From NCBI RefSeq assembly GCF_040829825.1, contig NZ_JBFOLH010000001.1: a stretch of 64,000 nucleotides of DNA; one strand, 5' to 3'. Positions 36,977-45,078 of this stretch are shown piece after piece. The position numbers and the translations under genes are program-made. The stretch comes from Leadbetterella sp040829825 (GTDB lineage: Bacteria > Bacteroidota > Bacteroidia > Cytophagales > Spirosomataceae). Each line of letters starts with the position of its first letter. Position 1 is the stretch's first letter. The notes under the pieces were generated by a model. The model was given only the letters and a program-made list of their open reading frames with translations. It made no database searches and was not told the DNA's origin.

Positions 36977-38104
36977 ATGAAGAACAAGATAATGCTGCTT
37001 ATGCTGGCAGGCCTGTTTACCGGTTGTGGAGAACCGGGCAGTAAAGAGACGGTAGAGCCGGCCAAACCGGATGATATTGTGCAGTTAGCAACGGGGGAGG
37101 TGAGTACCTTTGTTCTGAAAGGGGATAATACCCTTTGGGGATGCGGGTTTACGGACGGTTTCGACCAATTGAGCGATGGTTTAACCAGAAAGCAGAGTAC
37201 TCTGGTAAAAGTGTATGCTGATGTAAAAGCAGTAAGCACGGGGGATTACCATACATTAGTATTGAAAAACGATAATACGCTCTGGACATGCGGCAGGAAT
37301 TCGGAAGGCCAGCTGGGAGATGGTACCACTATAGACCGGAAAGAGCTTATTCAGATCACCGATAATGTAAAAGCCGTGAATGCAGCAGGGCATCATACAT
37401 TGGTTCTTAAGAATGATAACACGTTGTGGGCCTGCGGAAGCAATGATTACCAATGGTTAGGCAATGATACGATTTATACTCAGAAAGATCTCATTAAAAT
37501 CATGGACAATGTTAAAGCGGTAGGTGCAGGGAAGGCTCACACGCTGATCCTGAAGAACGATAACACGTTATGGTCATGCGGGTGGAATGAATTCGGTCAA
37601 TTGGGCGACGGTACCCACACTACCCGGAAAGAATTCATTAAGATCACGGATAATGTAAAGACGGTTAGTGTGGGATGGGCACATACACTGGTTGTGAAAA
37701 ACGATAACACGCTTTGGGCTTGCGGGTGGAACGATTATGGCCAGTTAGGCAACGGCACGAATACCTCCCGAAATGAGCTTATCAAAATTACAGACAATGT
37801 AAAAGCTGTTAGTGCCGGATATGCGCATACTTTAGTGCTGAAAAGCGATAATACTCTCTGGGCATGTGGCTATAATTTTCACAATGAACTGGGTGACGGA
37901 ACAGGGGTTAACCGGAGAGATCTTGTTAAAGTCAGTGATAATGTAAAAGCGGTAAGTTCCGGAGGTGCTCATAATTTGGTGTTAAAAAATGATAATACTT
38001 TGTGGGCTTGCGGATTTAATAGAGAGGGCCAGTTAGGCGATGGCAGCTTTACCAACAGGAATGTTTTGGTACCGGTATATATATCGGGGGATAAAAAAAA
38101 TTGA
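36977..38104 (+). CDS. RCC1-repeat lipoprotein
   Basis: 375 aa. A lipoprotein signal (MKNKIMLLMLAGLFTGC) is followed by about seven RCC1-type repeats of ~50 residues, each near VKAVSTGDYHTLVLKNDNTLW then C-G...QLGDGT. The repeats are so alike that they look recently duplicated, and they form one seven-bladed propeller. The gene is visibly more AT-rich than its neighbours, so transfer is possible. RCC1 repeats in bacteria usually mediate protein-protein contacts; the partner is unknown. Located on the cell surface or inner face of the outer membrane. Confidence 0.85.
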   Translation: MKNKIMLLMLAGLFTGCGEPGSKETVEPAKPDDIVQLATGEVSTFVLKGDNTLWGCGFTDGFDQLSDGLTRKQSTLVKVYADVKAVSTGDYHTLVLKNDNTLWTCGRNSEGQLGDGTTIDRKELIQITDNVKAVNAAGHHTLVLKNDNTLWACGSNDYQWLGNDTIYTQKDLIKIMDNVKAVGAGKAHTLILKNDNTLWSCGWNEFGQLGDGTHTTRKEFIKITDNVKTVSVGWAHTLVVKNDNTLWACGWNDYGQLGNGTNTSRNELIKITDNVKAVSAGYAHTLVLKSDNTLWACGYNFHNELGDGTGVNRRDLVKVSDNVKAVSSGGAHNLVLKNDNTLWACGFNREGQLGDGSFTNRNVLVPVYISGDKKN

Positions 38105-38170
38105 GCTAAGTGGTTATCCGGATCTGTCACTCCCGCAAAAGAAAAAGATATAATTACCTGAAGAAAACTT

Positions 38171-39235
38171 ATGACCCGTTTATTTAGTCCCCTTCGCCTC
38201 AAAGGCGTTACCCTGAAAAACAGGATTGTGGTTTCACCTATGTGCCAGTACACTGCCACCGATGGTTTTGCAGCCGACTGGCACCTGGTTCACCTGGGCG
38301 GTTTTGCCATTGGCGGTGCGGGCCTCGTCATGGTAGAAGCTACTGGTATTTCGCCGGAAGCGCGTATTTCTCCGCAGGATCTCGGCCTCTGGAAAGACGA
38401 ACATATTGAAAAGCTAAGCCGGATTACGGCCTTTCTGAAGCAGCAGGGCAGTGTAGCCGGTATCCAGCTGGCCCATGCCGGCCGGAAAGCCAGCACCCAT
38501 GCGCCGTGGAAGGGCCGGGGCAGGGTAGAGCCGGAAGAAGGCGGCTGGCAGGTGCTGGCGCCGTCGGCGCTGGTCTATTCTGAAGACTATCCCCAGCCGG
38601 TGGCGTTAGATGCTGCCGGTATAGAAAAAGTGATCAGCGACTTTGAACAGGCTACTTTAAGGGCATTGAAAGCCGGGTTTGAGGTGATTGAGATTCATGC
38701 CTCTCACGGCTATCTCCTGCACCAGTTCCTGTCTCCTTTAACCAATCAGCGTAGCGACGGGTACGGTGGAAGCTTTGACAACCGGGTTCGCCTCCTGCTG
38801 GAAATAACCGGGCGCGTGCAGAACGTTTTACCTGCCGGAATCCCGCTTTTTGTACGGATACCCGGTACCGACTGGGCCGAAGGCGGCTGGACGCCCGATG
38901 ACGCCGTGGCGCTGGCACGTATCCTGAAAGAGCGGGGTGTGGATGTGATGGATGTCACCAGCGGCGGGCTGGTCAGCCACCAGAAGATCAGCGTGGGGCC
39001 GGCTTACCAGCTGCCTTTTGCCTCCAGGGTAAAGCGTGAAACGGGTGCTGTTACGTCTGCCGTAGGGTTGATCACCAACGCCATCCAGGCCGAATCGATC
39101 CTGGTAAACGGCGATGCCGACCTCATTTTATTGGCCCGTGAATTTTTGAGAGACCCGCATTTTCCTTTGCGGGCGGCACACGAGCTGAAAGAGACGATAG
39201 ACTGGCCGGTGCAATACGATCGGGCCCAATGGTAA
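38171..39235 (+). CDS. NADPH dehydrogenase-like flavin oxidoreductase (old yellow enzyme family)
   Basis: 354 aa. The FMN-binding beta/alpha barrel begins LFSPLRLKGVTLKNRIVVSPMCQYTA and includes GIQLAHAGRKAS, EIHASHGYLLHQFLSPLTNQRSDGYGGS (His pair for substrate) and VGLITNA. It resembles YqjM/NamA, which reduces activated C=C bonds with NADPH. It sits between the RCC1 lipoprotein and an EamA exporter; no pathway is evident. Single-gene transcript likely. Confidence 0.9.
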   Translation: MTRLFSPLRLKGVTLKNRIVVSPMCQYTATDGFAADWHLVHLGGFAIGGAGLVMVEATGISPEARISPQDLGLWKDEHIEKLSRITAFLKQQGSVAGIQLAHAGRKASTHAPWKGRGRVEPEEGGWQVLAPSALVYSEDYPQPVALDAAGIEKVISDFEQATLRALKAGFEVIEIHASHGYLLHQFLSPLTNQRSDGYGGSFDNRVRLLLEITGRVQNVLPAGIPLFVRIPGTDWAEGGWTPDDAVALARILKERGVDVMDVTSGGLVSHQKISVGPAYQLPFASRVKRETGAVTSAVGLITNAIQAESILVNGDADLILLAREFLRDPHFPLRAAHELKETIDWPVQYDRAQW

Positions 39236-39267
39236 AATGATGCCGTAACCTGTTAATTTATGCTTGA

Positions 39268-40190
39268 ATGGAGTCGCGATCTATCTCTGAAACCCAAAAC
39301 CTGTGGGCCTATGCTGCCCTGGCAGTAGTTTGTCTTTTGTGGGGCACCACCTATTTTGCCCTTCGTATCGGTGTGGAAACCTTTCCGCCGTTCCTGTTTT
39401 CGGGCATCCGGCAGGTTGCAGCGGGCGGATCACTCCTGTTGGGATTGGGGCTGGCAGGAAAACTGAAGATTACCCGTACGGATGTCCTGCATCAGGCCAT
39501 TCCCGGCATACTGATGCTGGCCCTGGGCAACGGTGTGGTGGGCTGGTGCGAACGGTATATACCCAGCGGACTGGCGGCGCTGATCCTCTCGCTGATCCCG
39601 GTGTTTGTGGTGCTGATCAATTACGCCTCCGGGCTCGACCGGCGCAGGCCCCACCGGCTGATCATGACCGGGCTTTTCCTGGGTTGTGTGGGCATAGTGC
39701 TCATCTTTCGTGACAACCTCAGAGACCTGGCCCGGCCGGAATATCTTAGCGGTATGCTGATCACCTTTTTCTCCTGCCTGATCTGGGCGGCGGGCAGCGT
39801 TTATACCAAGCATAAAACCTCAGGCAGCAGTAATGTGCTGCAAAACGCCGCCCTGCAGCTCTTCTTCGGCGGCCTGGCGCTATTGCTGCTTAGCCTTTTC
39901 CTCGACGACTACCGCGAGCTGAAGACCGTTACGGCGCCGAGCATCTGGGCGCTTGTTTACCTGATCGTTTTCGGCTCTGTTGTGGGCTATTCCTGCTTTG
40001 TGTATGCGCTGAAGCACCTGCCCATCGGTGTTTCGTCTCTTTATGCCTACATCAACCCGTTTATCGCTATTTTGCTGGGCTATTTCTTCCTGCAGGAGCC
40101 GCTGACGGGCATACCTTCCTGGCGTTGGCGGCGGCGCTGAGCGGGGTGTATTGCATTAATAAAGGATATGGGAAAATGGGCGGTAAGTAA
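39268..40190 (+). pseudogene. EamA/DMT-family exporter with a frameshift near its 3' end
   Basis: Ten-helix drug/metabolite transporter starting MESRSISETQNLWAYAALAVVC with EamA repeats; it contains FGGLALLLLSLFLDDY and LPIGVSSLYAYINPFIAILLGYFFLQEPLTG. The frame ends at 40140 with an aberrant IPSWRWRRR. Shifting by one base near 40107-40110 (a GGG run) restores HTFLALAAALSGVYCINKG... to a stop at 40188-40190, a normal last helix. So one base is missing, either real or a sequencing error. If real, the protein lacks its tenth helix and is probably inactive. Confidence 0.8.
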
Positions 40191-40238
40191 CTATTTCCCG
40201 GTCGATGTGAACCGGGTGCAGCATAAAAGTTTTTTGAG

Positions 40239-40706
40239 ATGAATACGATCATTATAGAAGAATTCCGGCCCGAATGGAAACCATACTTTGAGGCGCTGAA
40301 CAAAGCGTGGATAGAGAAATACTTTGTGCTGGAAGAAATTGACCGGTGGGTATTGTCCAACCCGGAAGAAGCCATTCTCAAAGAGGGAGGGAAGATTCTC
40401 TTTGCGGTATATAACGGCCAGGTAATAGGTACCGTGGCTTTGAAAATGGCTGGTGATCAAACCGTGGAAATGGCTAAAATGGGTGTAAACGAGGCTTTCC
40501 ATGGTCTCGGAGCAGGCCAATTATTATGCCGTTCCGCCATCAGCACAGCCCGTGAAATGGGCATGAAAGAGCTGGTGCTGTATACGCATTCCTCCCTCAA
40601 GCCCGCCATTGGTATTTATAAAAAGCTGGGTTTTACCGAAGTACCGGTAGAGGCGGGGAAGTATAAGCGGGCAGATGTTAAAATGAGTATAAACTTAATT
40701 TTATGA
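40239..40706 (+). CDS. GNAT-family N-acetyltransferase
   Basis: 155 aa. The GNAT core is visible as KILFAVYNGQVIGTVALK, VEMAKMGVNEAFHGLGAGQLLC (acetyl-CoA loop, Q/RxxGxG/A form HGLGAGQ) and GMKELVLYTHSSLKPAIGIYKKLGFTEVP. It would acetylate an amine or small molecule; substrate unknown. It follows the EamA gene and precedes the AT-rich toxin operon. Confidence 0.88.
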   Translation: MNTIIIEEFRPEWKPYFEALNKAWIEKYFVLEEIDRWVLSNPEEAILKEGGKILFAVYNGQVIGTVALKMAGDQTVEMAKMGVNEAFHGLGAGQLLCRSAISTAREMGMKELVLYTHSSLKPAIGIYKKLGFTEVPVEAGKYKRADVKMSINLIL

Positions 40707-40758
40707 ATATTTATTGAATAACTACTATATTTACATTCAGCGTAAAATAAAAATCCAA

Positions 40759-40784
40759 CAATTTAGCTATAACTAAACAAATTG
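40759..40784 (+). promoter_or_regulatory. Operator-like inverted repeat at the toxin-gene start
   Basis: CAATTTAG (40759-40766), 6-bp spacer, CTAAACAAATTG (40773-40784), an imperfect inverted repeat that ends on the TTG start codon. A likely site for autorepression by the HTH antitoxin. Confidence 0.4.
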
Positions 40785-41177
40785 AAGAAATTTTCAATAT
40801 TTTTGTCCCGCAATGTCTCCCCAAGCACTAAGATAAAGGTGTTTGAACTGTATAAAAACGGAGAAAGCTTATTTGAGCAATTTTTTGATGAAGTTGAGCA
40901 AGCTGGTAACCTTATGTCGAACTTAGCAGCAAGTATTAGAATTATAGAAGACACGGCTAATTTAAACCGGCGGCCTAAAAGTAAATTCAGACCCATTGAA
41001 GGCCATAAGCTAAACTGCAAAATTTACGAAGCCAAATCGGGAGTAATCAGAGTTTATCTGTTCCATGAGGAAAGAACGGGGCGTATAATAGTTACCGGCG
41101 GTATGAAAAGTGATCAGGACAAAGATATAAAGGGTGTTTTAAAGCTAATAAAGGAGTATATTGATGAGAACAAGTAA
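40782..41177 (+). CDS. RelE/HigB-like toxin (type II toxin-antitoxin)
   Basis: 131 aa from TTG 40782; no ATG gives a complete domain. The C-terminal half, NCKIYEAKSGVIRVYLFHEERTGRIIVTGGMKSDQDKD, matches the Gp49/HigB branch of the RelE fold, which cuts mRNA on the ribosome. The basic patch KSKFRPIEGHKLNCK may contact RNA. It is the first gene of a three-gene operon and overlaps the antitoxin gene by 14 bp. AT-rich relative to the flanks, which suggests acquisition. Cytoplasmic. Confidence 0.8.
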   Translation: MKKFSIFLSRNVSPSTKIKVFELYKNGESLFEQFFDEVEQAGNLMSNLAASIRIIEDTANLNRRPKSKFRPIEGHKLNCKIYEAKSGVIRVYLFHEERTGRIIVTGGMKSDQDKDIKGVLKLIKEYIDENK

Positions 41178-41565
41178 TGACAGAATAGAGAGAATCCTGC
41201 GTGAACCGGGTTATTGGATTGAAGGAGTCAACGGTATGATGTATAATTCCATATTGGATTACATGGAAAAAAAACATCAGAATAGAACCCAGTTAGCAGC
41301 TCATTTAGGAATAAGTAAGGGACGTGTATCACAGATACTTAATGATGGTCAGATCAACTTCAGTATTGAGAAGCTTATAGAAATAGCATTGAAGATAGGG
41401 AAGTATCCGGTATTTGAACTTAAAGATGCTGAGGAGTTTAGATGTAATAAATACCGTTATAAGCATTCATTTTTTTTTGAAGGAGGCTATACAAGTATTA
41501 GTTTAAGTCAGGAGGAACCCAGAATAATATCTTTTCCCAGCCAGATAAGTAAAAAGATCGCATAA
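41164..41565 (+). CDS. XRE-family helix-turn-helix antitoxin with a C-terminal tail
   Basis: 133 aa from ATG 41164. Residues ~35-80 form a Cro/CI-type HTH (NRTQLAAHLGISKGRVSQIL), which would bind the operon operator. About 45 residues after it (YRYKHSFFFEGGYTSISLS) are rich in aromatic and hydrophobic residues and are not typical of HigA. In toxin-antitoxin-chaperone operons such a tail (the chaperone-addiction region) binds the SecB-like partner; that is inferred here. Overlaps the toxin gene by 14 bp. Confidence 0.8.
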   Translation: MRTSNDRIERILREPGYWIEGVNGMMYNSILDYMEKKHQNRTQLAAHLGISKGRVSQILNDGQINFSIEKLIEIALKIGKYPVFELKDAEEFRCNKYRYKHSFFFEGGYTSISLSQEEPRIISFPSQISKKIA

Positions 41566-41567
41566 GA

Positions 41568-42014
41568 ATGGAGGCAGAAATAAGAAATTGGTTTGAATAT
41601 CGTGTTGTAAAAATTCACACTGTTAAATTCAGTTTTTCTGACATTGACGAAGCCTATGTAGATTCTTTACTTATAGATAGTAAACTTAATGGAGAATTGA
41701 ATGTGCAAGTAAATGTTGACAGAGAAAAATCGACTATGTCTTTTGACATTACTTCCCATATCACGGATACTCAAAAAAACGAGCTGTTAGTTCAGCATGT
41801 AGCCCGAACTGTATATGAAGTTAAAGGAATAGATCAGGTATATACTGTTGAAAACGATTCCTACAATATACCTGACAATCTGATCATTCAACTCTACGCT
41901 ATTGCATTTTCTCATGCTCGGGCATTATTAGCTACAGAGCTTAGCCCCACTGTATTCAAAGACAAGTATTTTTTACCTGTGATTGACCCGAAAGATATTC
42001 TGAGTGGTGAGTGA
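41568..42014 (+). CDS. SecB-like chaperone of the toxin-antitoxin operon
   Basis: 148 aa, starting 2 bp after the antitoxin stop. Four beta-strands (VVKIHTVKFSFSDID, GELNVQVNVDR, STMSFDITSHI, YEVKGIDQVYTVEN) precede a long helix with YAIAFSHARALLATEL and the ending FLPVIDPKDIL, which correspond to the SecB strands, its Arg-containing helix and terminal P-x-N/D-P segment. The toxin-antitoxin-SecB order is that of the HigBA-Rv1957 system. Recognition is by pattern, not by alignment, so confidence is moderate. Confidence 0.62.
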   Translation: MEAEIRNWFEYRVVKIHTVKFSFSDIDEAYVDSLLIDSKLNGELNVQVNVDREKSTMSFDITSHITDTQKNELLVQHVARTVYEVKGIDQVYTVENDSYNIPDNLIIQLYAIAFSHARALLATELSPTVFKDKYFLPVIDPKDILSGE

Positions 42015-42189
42015 TATGGGTTAAGTCTTTCATTGTAGGGTTATGCTTTAGAAAATGTTCGTTAGAAAGAACGTTTGATACAACAATTCGAATTTCTAAT
42101 GCTTAACTGAATATGGTCTCTTCTCTAAACACTTATCCGTATCCCATGACTATTTGTTAATTCATCCATGTATAAAAAACTCCCCAACC

Positions 42190-42208
42190 TGTGTATAAAT
42201 CTATACAC
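42190..42208. promoter_or_regulatory. Palindromic activator-site candidate (UAS 1)
   Basis: TGTGTATAAATCTATACAC, with perfect inverted arms GTGTATA / TATACAC separated by AATC. It lies about 134 bp upstream of the sigma-54 element before DUF4142, the usual distance for an enhancer-type activator site, and resembles sites at 45079 and 46794. Confidence 0.6.
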
Positions 42209-42341
42209 TTCTAACGGCAAGTATTTAAATTCTGAGGTTCAAAGAGGGTATAGATCATTTTTATAATAGGGAGCTAAGAATTTTATAACAAGATTCTTAC
42301 GGGTAAAATGACGTGCCGGATCAGGGAAACAGCCATTTCCC

Positions 42342-42356
42342 TGGTACAATTATCGC
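42342..42356 (+). promoter_or_regulatory. Sigma-54 promoter candidate for DUF4142
   Basis: TGGTACAATTATCGC, with GG (42343-42344) and GC (42355-42356) separated by exactly 10 bp, as in the consensus TGGCAC-N5-TTGC. The start codon is 32 bp downstream, so the leader would be short. Confidence 0.68.
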
Positions 42357-42387
42357 CTTTCTATTTCAACAACATCACATCAATATC

Positions 42388-42924
42388 ATGAGAAATTACA
42401 TTTTGCCATTTGCTCTCGGCATGTCTGTGAGCATGGTGGTACTTACACAAGCTATCAACGGGAAACGGGATCTGCACGGTTATTCTCAGTCAGACGACTA
42501 CCAGTTCGTAAAAAGTGCCATTGAAGACGGAATTGCCGAGGTATTGTTCGGGAACCTGGCACTGGAGCAAAGCGCAACCGAGCCGGTGCGGCAGCTTGCT
42601 GAAATGCTGGTGACAGATCACCAGAAAGCAAACAGCCAGCTGAAAAAGATAGTGAAACGGAAAAATTATACGGATTTGCCGGATGCCTCTTCAGCAAGCT
42701 CCAGGGCCAATTATACCCGGATAAGCAATTTAAGCGGGACAGAGTTTGACAAAGCCTTTGCCAGACAGATGGTGGAGGACCACGAAAAAACCGTTAACGC
42801 TTTTCTCCGCCAGATAGAGAACGGGAAAGACAAGCAGCTGACCAGCTGGGCACGGAAAACATTGCCTACCTTACAGAAGCACCTGGAGCATGCCAGAAAC
42901 CTGGCGGAAATTTTAAATGCATAG
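42388..42924 (+). CDS. DUF4142-family exported protein
   Basis: 178 aa from ATG 42388, giving a signal peptide (MRNYILPFALGMSVSMVVLTQAINGK); the longer in-frame start lacks this. It is a helical bundle of DUF4142/ferritin-like type: DDYQFVKSAIEDGIAEVLFGNLALEQS, VRQLAEMLVTDHQKANSQLKKIV and MVEDHEKTVNAFLRQIE. The His/Glu pattern could bind metal, but this is unproven. First gene of the stress island; DUF421 follows by 55 bp. Confidence 0.85.
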   Translation: MRNYILPFALGMSVSMVVLTQAINGKRDLHGYSQSDDYQFVKSAIEDGIAEVLFGNLALEQSATEPVRQLAEMLVTDHQKANSQLKKIVKRKNYTDLPDASSASSRANYTRISNLSGTEFDKAFARQMVEDHEKTVNAFLRQIENGKDKQLTSWARKTLPTLQKHLEHARNLAEILNA

Positions 42925-42979
42925 GCAATATCCCATTTTGAGCAATGCGGCGTTTTTCATGAAAACAATTTAACAGAAC

Positions 42980-43639
42980 ATGGAATACCGCATACCCGGC
43001 CTGCAACAGGCCGAACTCGCCTTTACGGGAGAAATCATTCTCCGTACCACCTGCATGTTTCTGCTCATCATTATCCTCCTCCGGCTGACGGGCCGGCGGG
43101 GTGTACGTCAGCTTACCTTATTTGAAGTGGCTATGATCCTGGCCCTGGGCTCGGCGGCCGGTGACCCGATGTTCCAGAAAGAAGTGCCGGTGTTCTACGC
43201 CATCGTGGTATTCGGCATCGTACTGGCCTGGTATAAGCTTATTACCTTCCTGGCCTCACGTTCGAAGCTGCTTACCCGCCTGCTGGAAGGGAAGGAAATG
43301 GTGGTCGTAAAAAACGGTATGTTCAATATCGAAGAGAATAGAAGAACCGACTTCTCCCAAAACGAGTTTTTTGCCGAACTCCGGAACCAGTCGGTAGAGC
43401 ACCTGGGGCAGGTGAAAATCGCGCTGCTGGAAGTAGACGGTACCATGAGCATCCTCCGGTATCCTGAACAGGAAGTGCGCTACGGCCTGCCCCTTTTTCC
43501 TGTAGATACCACCGCGACGGATAACCACGCCCCCAGGGTTTGTACGTTCTGCGGAAAAGTGGAAGAATCCGGAAGCCGTATTCTGCGGTGCAGCCGCTGT
43601 GGCAAAAATGAGTGGACCACCGCCATTAATACGGCCTGA
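42980..43639 (+). CDS. DUF421 (YetF-like) membrane protein with C-terminal zinc ribbon
   Basis: 219 aa. Three membrane helices (~20-75) carry RTTCMFLLIIILLRLTGRRGVRQLTLFEVAMILALGSAAGDPM, then a soluble YetF domain with MVVVKNGMFNIEENRRTDFSQNEFFAELR and VKIALLEVDGTMSIL. The last 30 residues hold CTFC and CSRC, two CxxC pairs ~16 residues apart, an apparent zinc ribbon that most DUF421 proteins lack. Function unknown; stress-related in its context. Probably cotranscribed with DUF4142. Confidence 0.85.
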   Translation: MEYRIPGLQQAELAFTGEIILRTTCMFLLIIILLRLTGRRGVRQLTLFEVAMILALGSAAGDPMFQKEVPVFYAIVVFGIVLAWYKLITFLASRSKLLTRLLEGKEMVVVKNGMFNIEENRRTDFSQNEFFAELRNQSVEHLGQVKIALLEVDGTMSILRYPEQEVRYGLPLFPVDTTATDNHAPRVCTFCGKVEESGSRILRCSRCGKNEWTTAINTA

Positions 43640-43709
43640 AAGCCGCTCTTCTGATTACTGAACATTTTAAACAACCAGTAACTTTTAAGCACATGAAATA
43701 GCCATGAGC

Positions 43710-43800
43710 AGTCAGCTATCAGCTATCAGAAGTCGGGCACACCAACCGGCCCATGAATAAGCGCTCCGCCGCTGCGGCTGATAGCTGAAGGCTGAAAGCT
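43710..43800. repeat. Heptamer-built inverted repeat (CTGATAG type)
   Basis: AGTCAGCTATCAGCTATCAG (43710-43729) and CTGATAGCTGAAGGCTGAAAG (43778-43798) form an inverted pair of 7-nt repeats (CAGCTAT / CTGATAG) around a 48-bp unique core, between DUF421 and the SDR gene. This has the same construction as 8183-8234 and 8999-9196 but uses another heptamer. Confidence 0.75.
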
Positions 43801-43814
43801 AAAATTTTATACAC

Positions 43815-44666
43815 ATGAAAAATTATCCACAGAAGAGCCAGTTGAAGCATCAGCCGGCGGAAACCGCCGAAATGGATGAAAAACCTGTTGTTTGTTCTGC
43901 ATTCGGGACTTATGCAGGTGTTAATCTCCGGGATAAGGTAGCCATTATTACCGGTGGCGACAGTGGGATAGGGCAGTCCGTGGCCCTGTTATATGCCGGT
44001 TACGGAATACGGAGCGTTATTGTTCATTACAACGAGCCCGACGATGCGGCAATCACCCTGGAACAGATAAAAGCGGCAGGAGCAGAGGGTATAGCCATAC
44101 AGGGCGATATCCGCGATCGTTCTTTCTGCCGGCAGGTGGTGGAAGAAACCATAAATACTTTTGGCAGGATAGATATCCTGGTCAATAATGCGGGCGTCCA
44201 GTATCCGCAAAATGACCTTTCACTTATCAAAGAAGAGCAGCTGATCCAGACTTTTGCCGTAAATGTTTTCGGCATGTTTTACCTGACGCAGGCCGCTTTG
44301 AAATACATGAAGAAGGGAGGCTGCATTATCAACACCTCATCGGTTACGGCGTTCCGGGGGAGCGGCCATCTGGTCGATTATGCTGCTACGAAAGCGGCCA
44401 TTGTCGGGTTTACCCGTTCGCTGGCGCTGCAGCTGGCTGAAAAAAAGATCCGGGTGAATGCCGTAGCGCCGGGGCCCGTACTGACCCCGCTTATCCCGGC
44501 ATCGTTTGACCCGGAACATGTGGCTGTGTTTGGAGAAGATACCCTTCTGGGCCGCAAAGGCCAGCCTTACGAAATAGCTCCCTCATACCTCTTCCTGGTG
44601 CTGGAAGAAAACAGCTACATGACCGGCCAGGTGCTGCATCCTAATGGTGGAGATAGTATGGCCTGA
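43815..44666 (+). CDS. Short-chain dehydrogenase/reductase, stress-protein type
   Basis: 283 aa. A polar N-terminal extension of ~45 residues precedes AIITGGDSGIGQSVALLYA, the catalytic Ser in NTSSVTAF, VDYAATKAAIVGF and GQVLHPNGGDSMA. It is closest to the YhxC/YghA group, which acts on aldehydes or sugars with NADP(H) and is often part of general-stress regulons. Exact substrate unknown. The gene lies inside the stress island, followed by a strong terminator. Confidence 0.88.
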   Translation: MKNYPQKSQLKHQPAETAEMDEKPVVCSAFGTYAGVNLRDKVAIITGGDSGIGQSVALLYAGYGIRSVIVHYNEPDDAAITLEQIKAAGAEGIAIQGDIRDRSFCRQVVEETINTFGRIDILVNNAGVQYPQNDLSLIKEEQLIQTFAVNVFGMFYLTQAALKYMKKGGCIINTSSVTAFRGSGHLVDYAATKAAIVGFTRSLALQLAEKKIRVNAVAPGPVLTPLIPASFDPEHVAVFGEDTLLGRKGQPYEIAPSYLFLVLEENSYMTGQVLHPNGGDSMA

Positions 44667-44677
44667 CCATTTCCTAT

Positions 44678-44707
44678 AAAAAAGGCTGCCGTGATGGCAG
44701 CCTTTTT
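44678..44707. terminator. Bidirectional terminator between the SDR and CsbD genes
   Basis: A-rich side, GGCTGCC (44684-44690), 5-nt loop, GGCAGCC (44696-44702), TTTTT. The convergent csbD-like gene ends just after it. Confidence 0.85.
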
Positions 44708-44724
44708 GCAACAGTTGCGTTGAC

Positions 44725-44925
44725 TTAGTCAAATTTTAACCCCTCTATAAACGCATTGATCTGCTCTTTTGTTTCCCCCGTTTTTTTCTGAATTCTTCCT
44801 ATCAGCTCATCTTCCCGGCCTTCTTCGTACAGGAGGTCGTCGTCGGTAAGATCCGCCCATTCCTGCTTTAACATCCCTTTGATCTGGTTCCAGTTTCCTT
44901 TTAGCTTATCCTGAAATGTGCTCAT
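44725..44925 (-). CDS. CsbD-family stress protein
   Basis: 66 aa: MSTFQDKLKGNWNQIKGMLK, then EWADLTDDDLLYEEGREDELIGRIQKKTGETKEQINAFIEG, the full CsbD motif. In other bacteria CsbD-like proteins are made in response to general stress; the molecular role is not known. The gene is transcribed divergently from the KGG gene, with a shared palindrome region (45079-45115) between them and a weak sigma-54 match (44967-44981). Confidence 0.92.
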   Translation of the reverse strand: MSTFQDKLKGNWNQIKGMLKQEWADLTDDDLLYEEGREDELIGRIQKKTGETKEQINAFIEGLKFD

Positions 44926-44966
44926 TGTTATATGTGTTTAAGATTAAGAATATACCTCCCAGTAGT

Positions 44967-44981
44967 GCAAAGAGAAGGCCG
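44967..44981 (-). promoter_or_regulatory. Weak sigma-54 promoter match for csbD
   Basis: On the minus strand CGGCCTTCTCTTTGC has GG and TTGC with the exact 10-bp GG-GC spacing. The -24 half differs from the TGGTAC form of the other three, so the call is tentative. It lies 42 bp before the ATG. Confidence 0.45.
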
Positions 44982-45078
44982 TTTTGGTGTGATCGGGTAT
45001 GTTTTATTGTAATTTACTTATATACAGTAATTTATGTTTTTTGTATTTTAGAATGCTGGCAGGCTGTAGCACTTAAAG

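Larger units (their letters stand above)
42015..42387. other. Regulatory intergenic region upstream of the stress island
   Basis: A 373-bp AT-rich gap with no reading frame. It contains a perfect 7-bp-arm palindrome (42191-42208) and a sigma-54-type promoter (42342-42356), both described as separate features. The rest is unremarkable. Confidence 0.6.

Noticed and set aside
43749..43764. A GG...GC pair before the SDR gene, considered as a fifth sigma-54 site.
   Set aside because: Spacing is 11 bp, not 10, and the flanks do not match TGGTAC.
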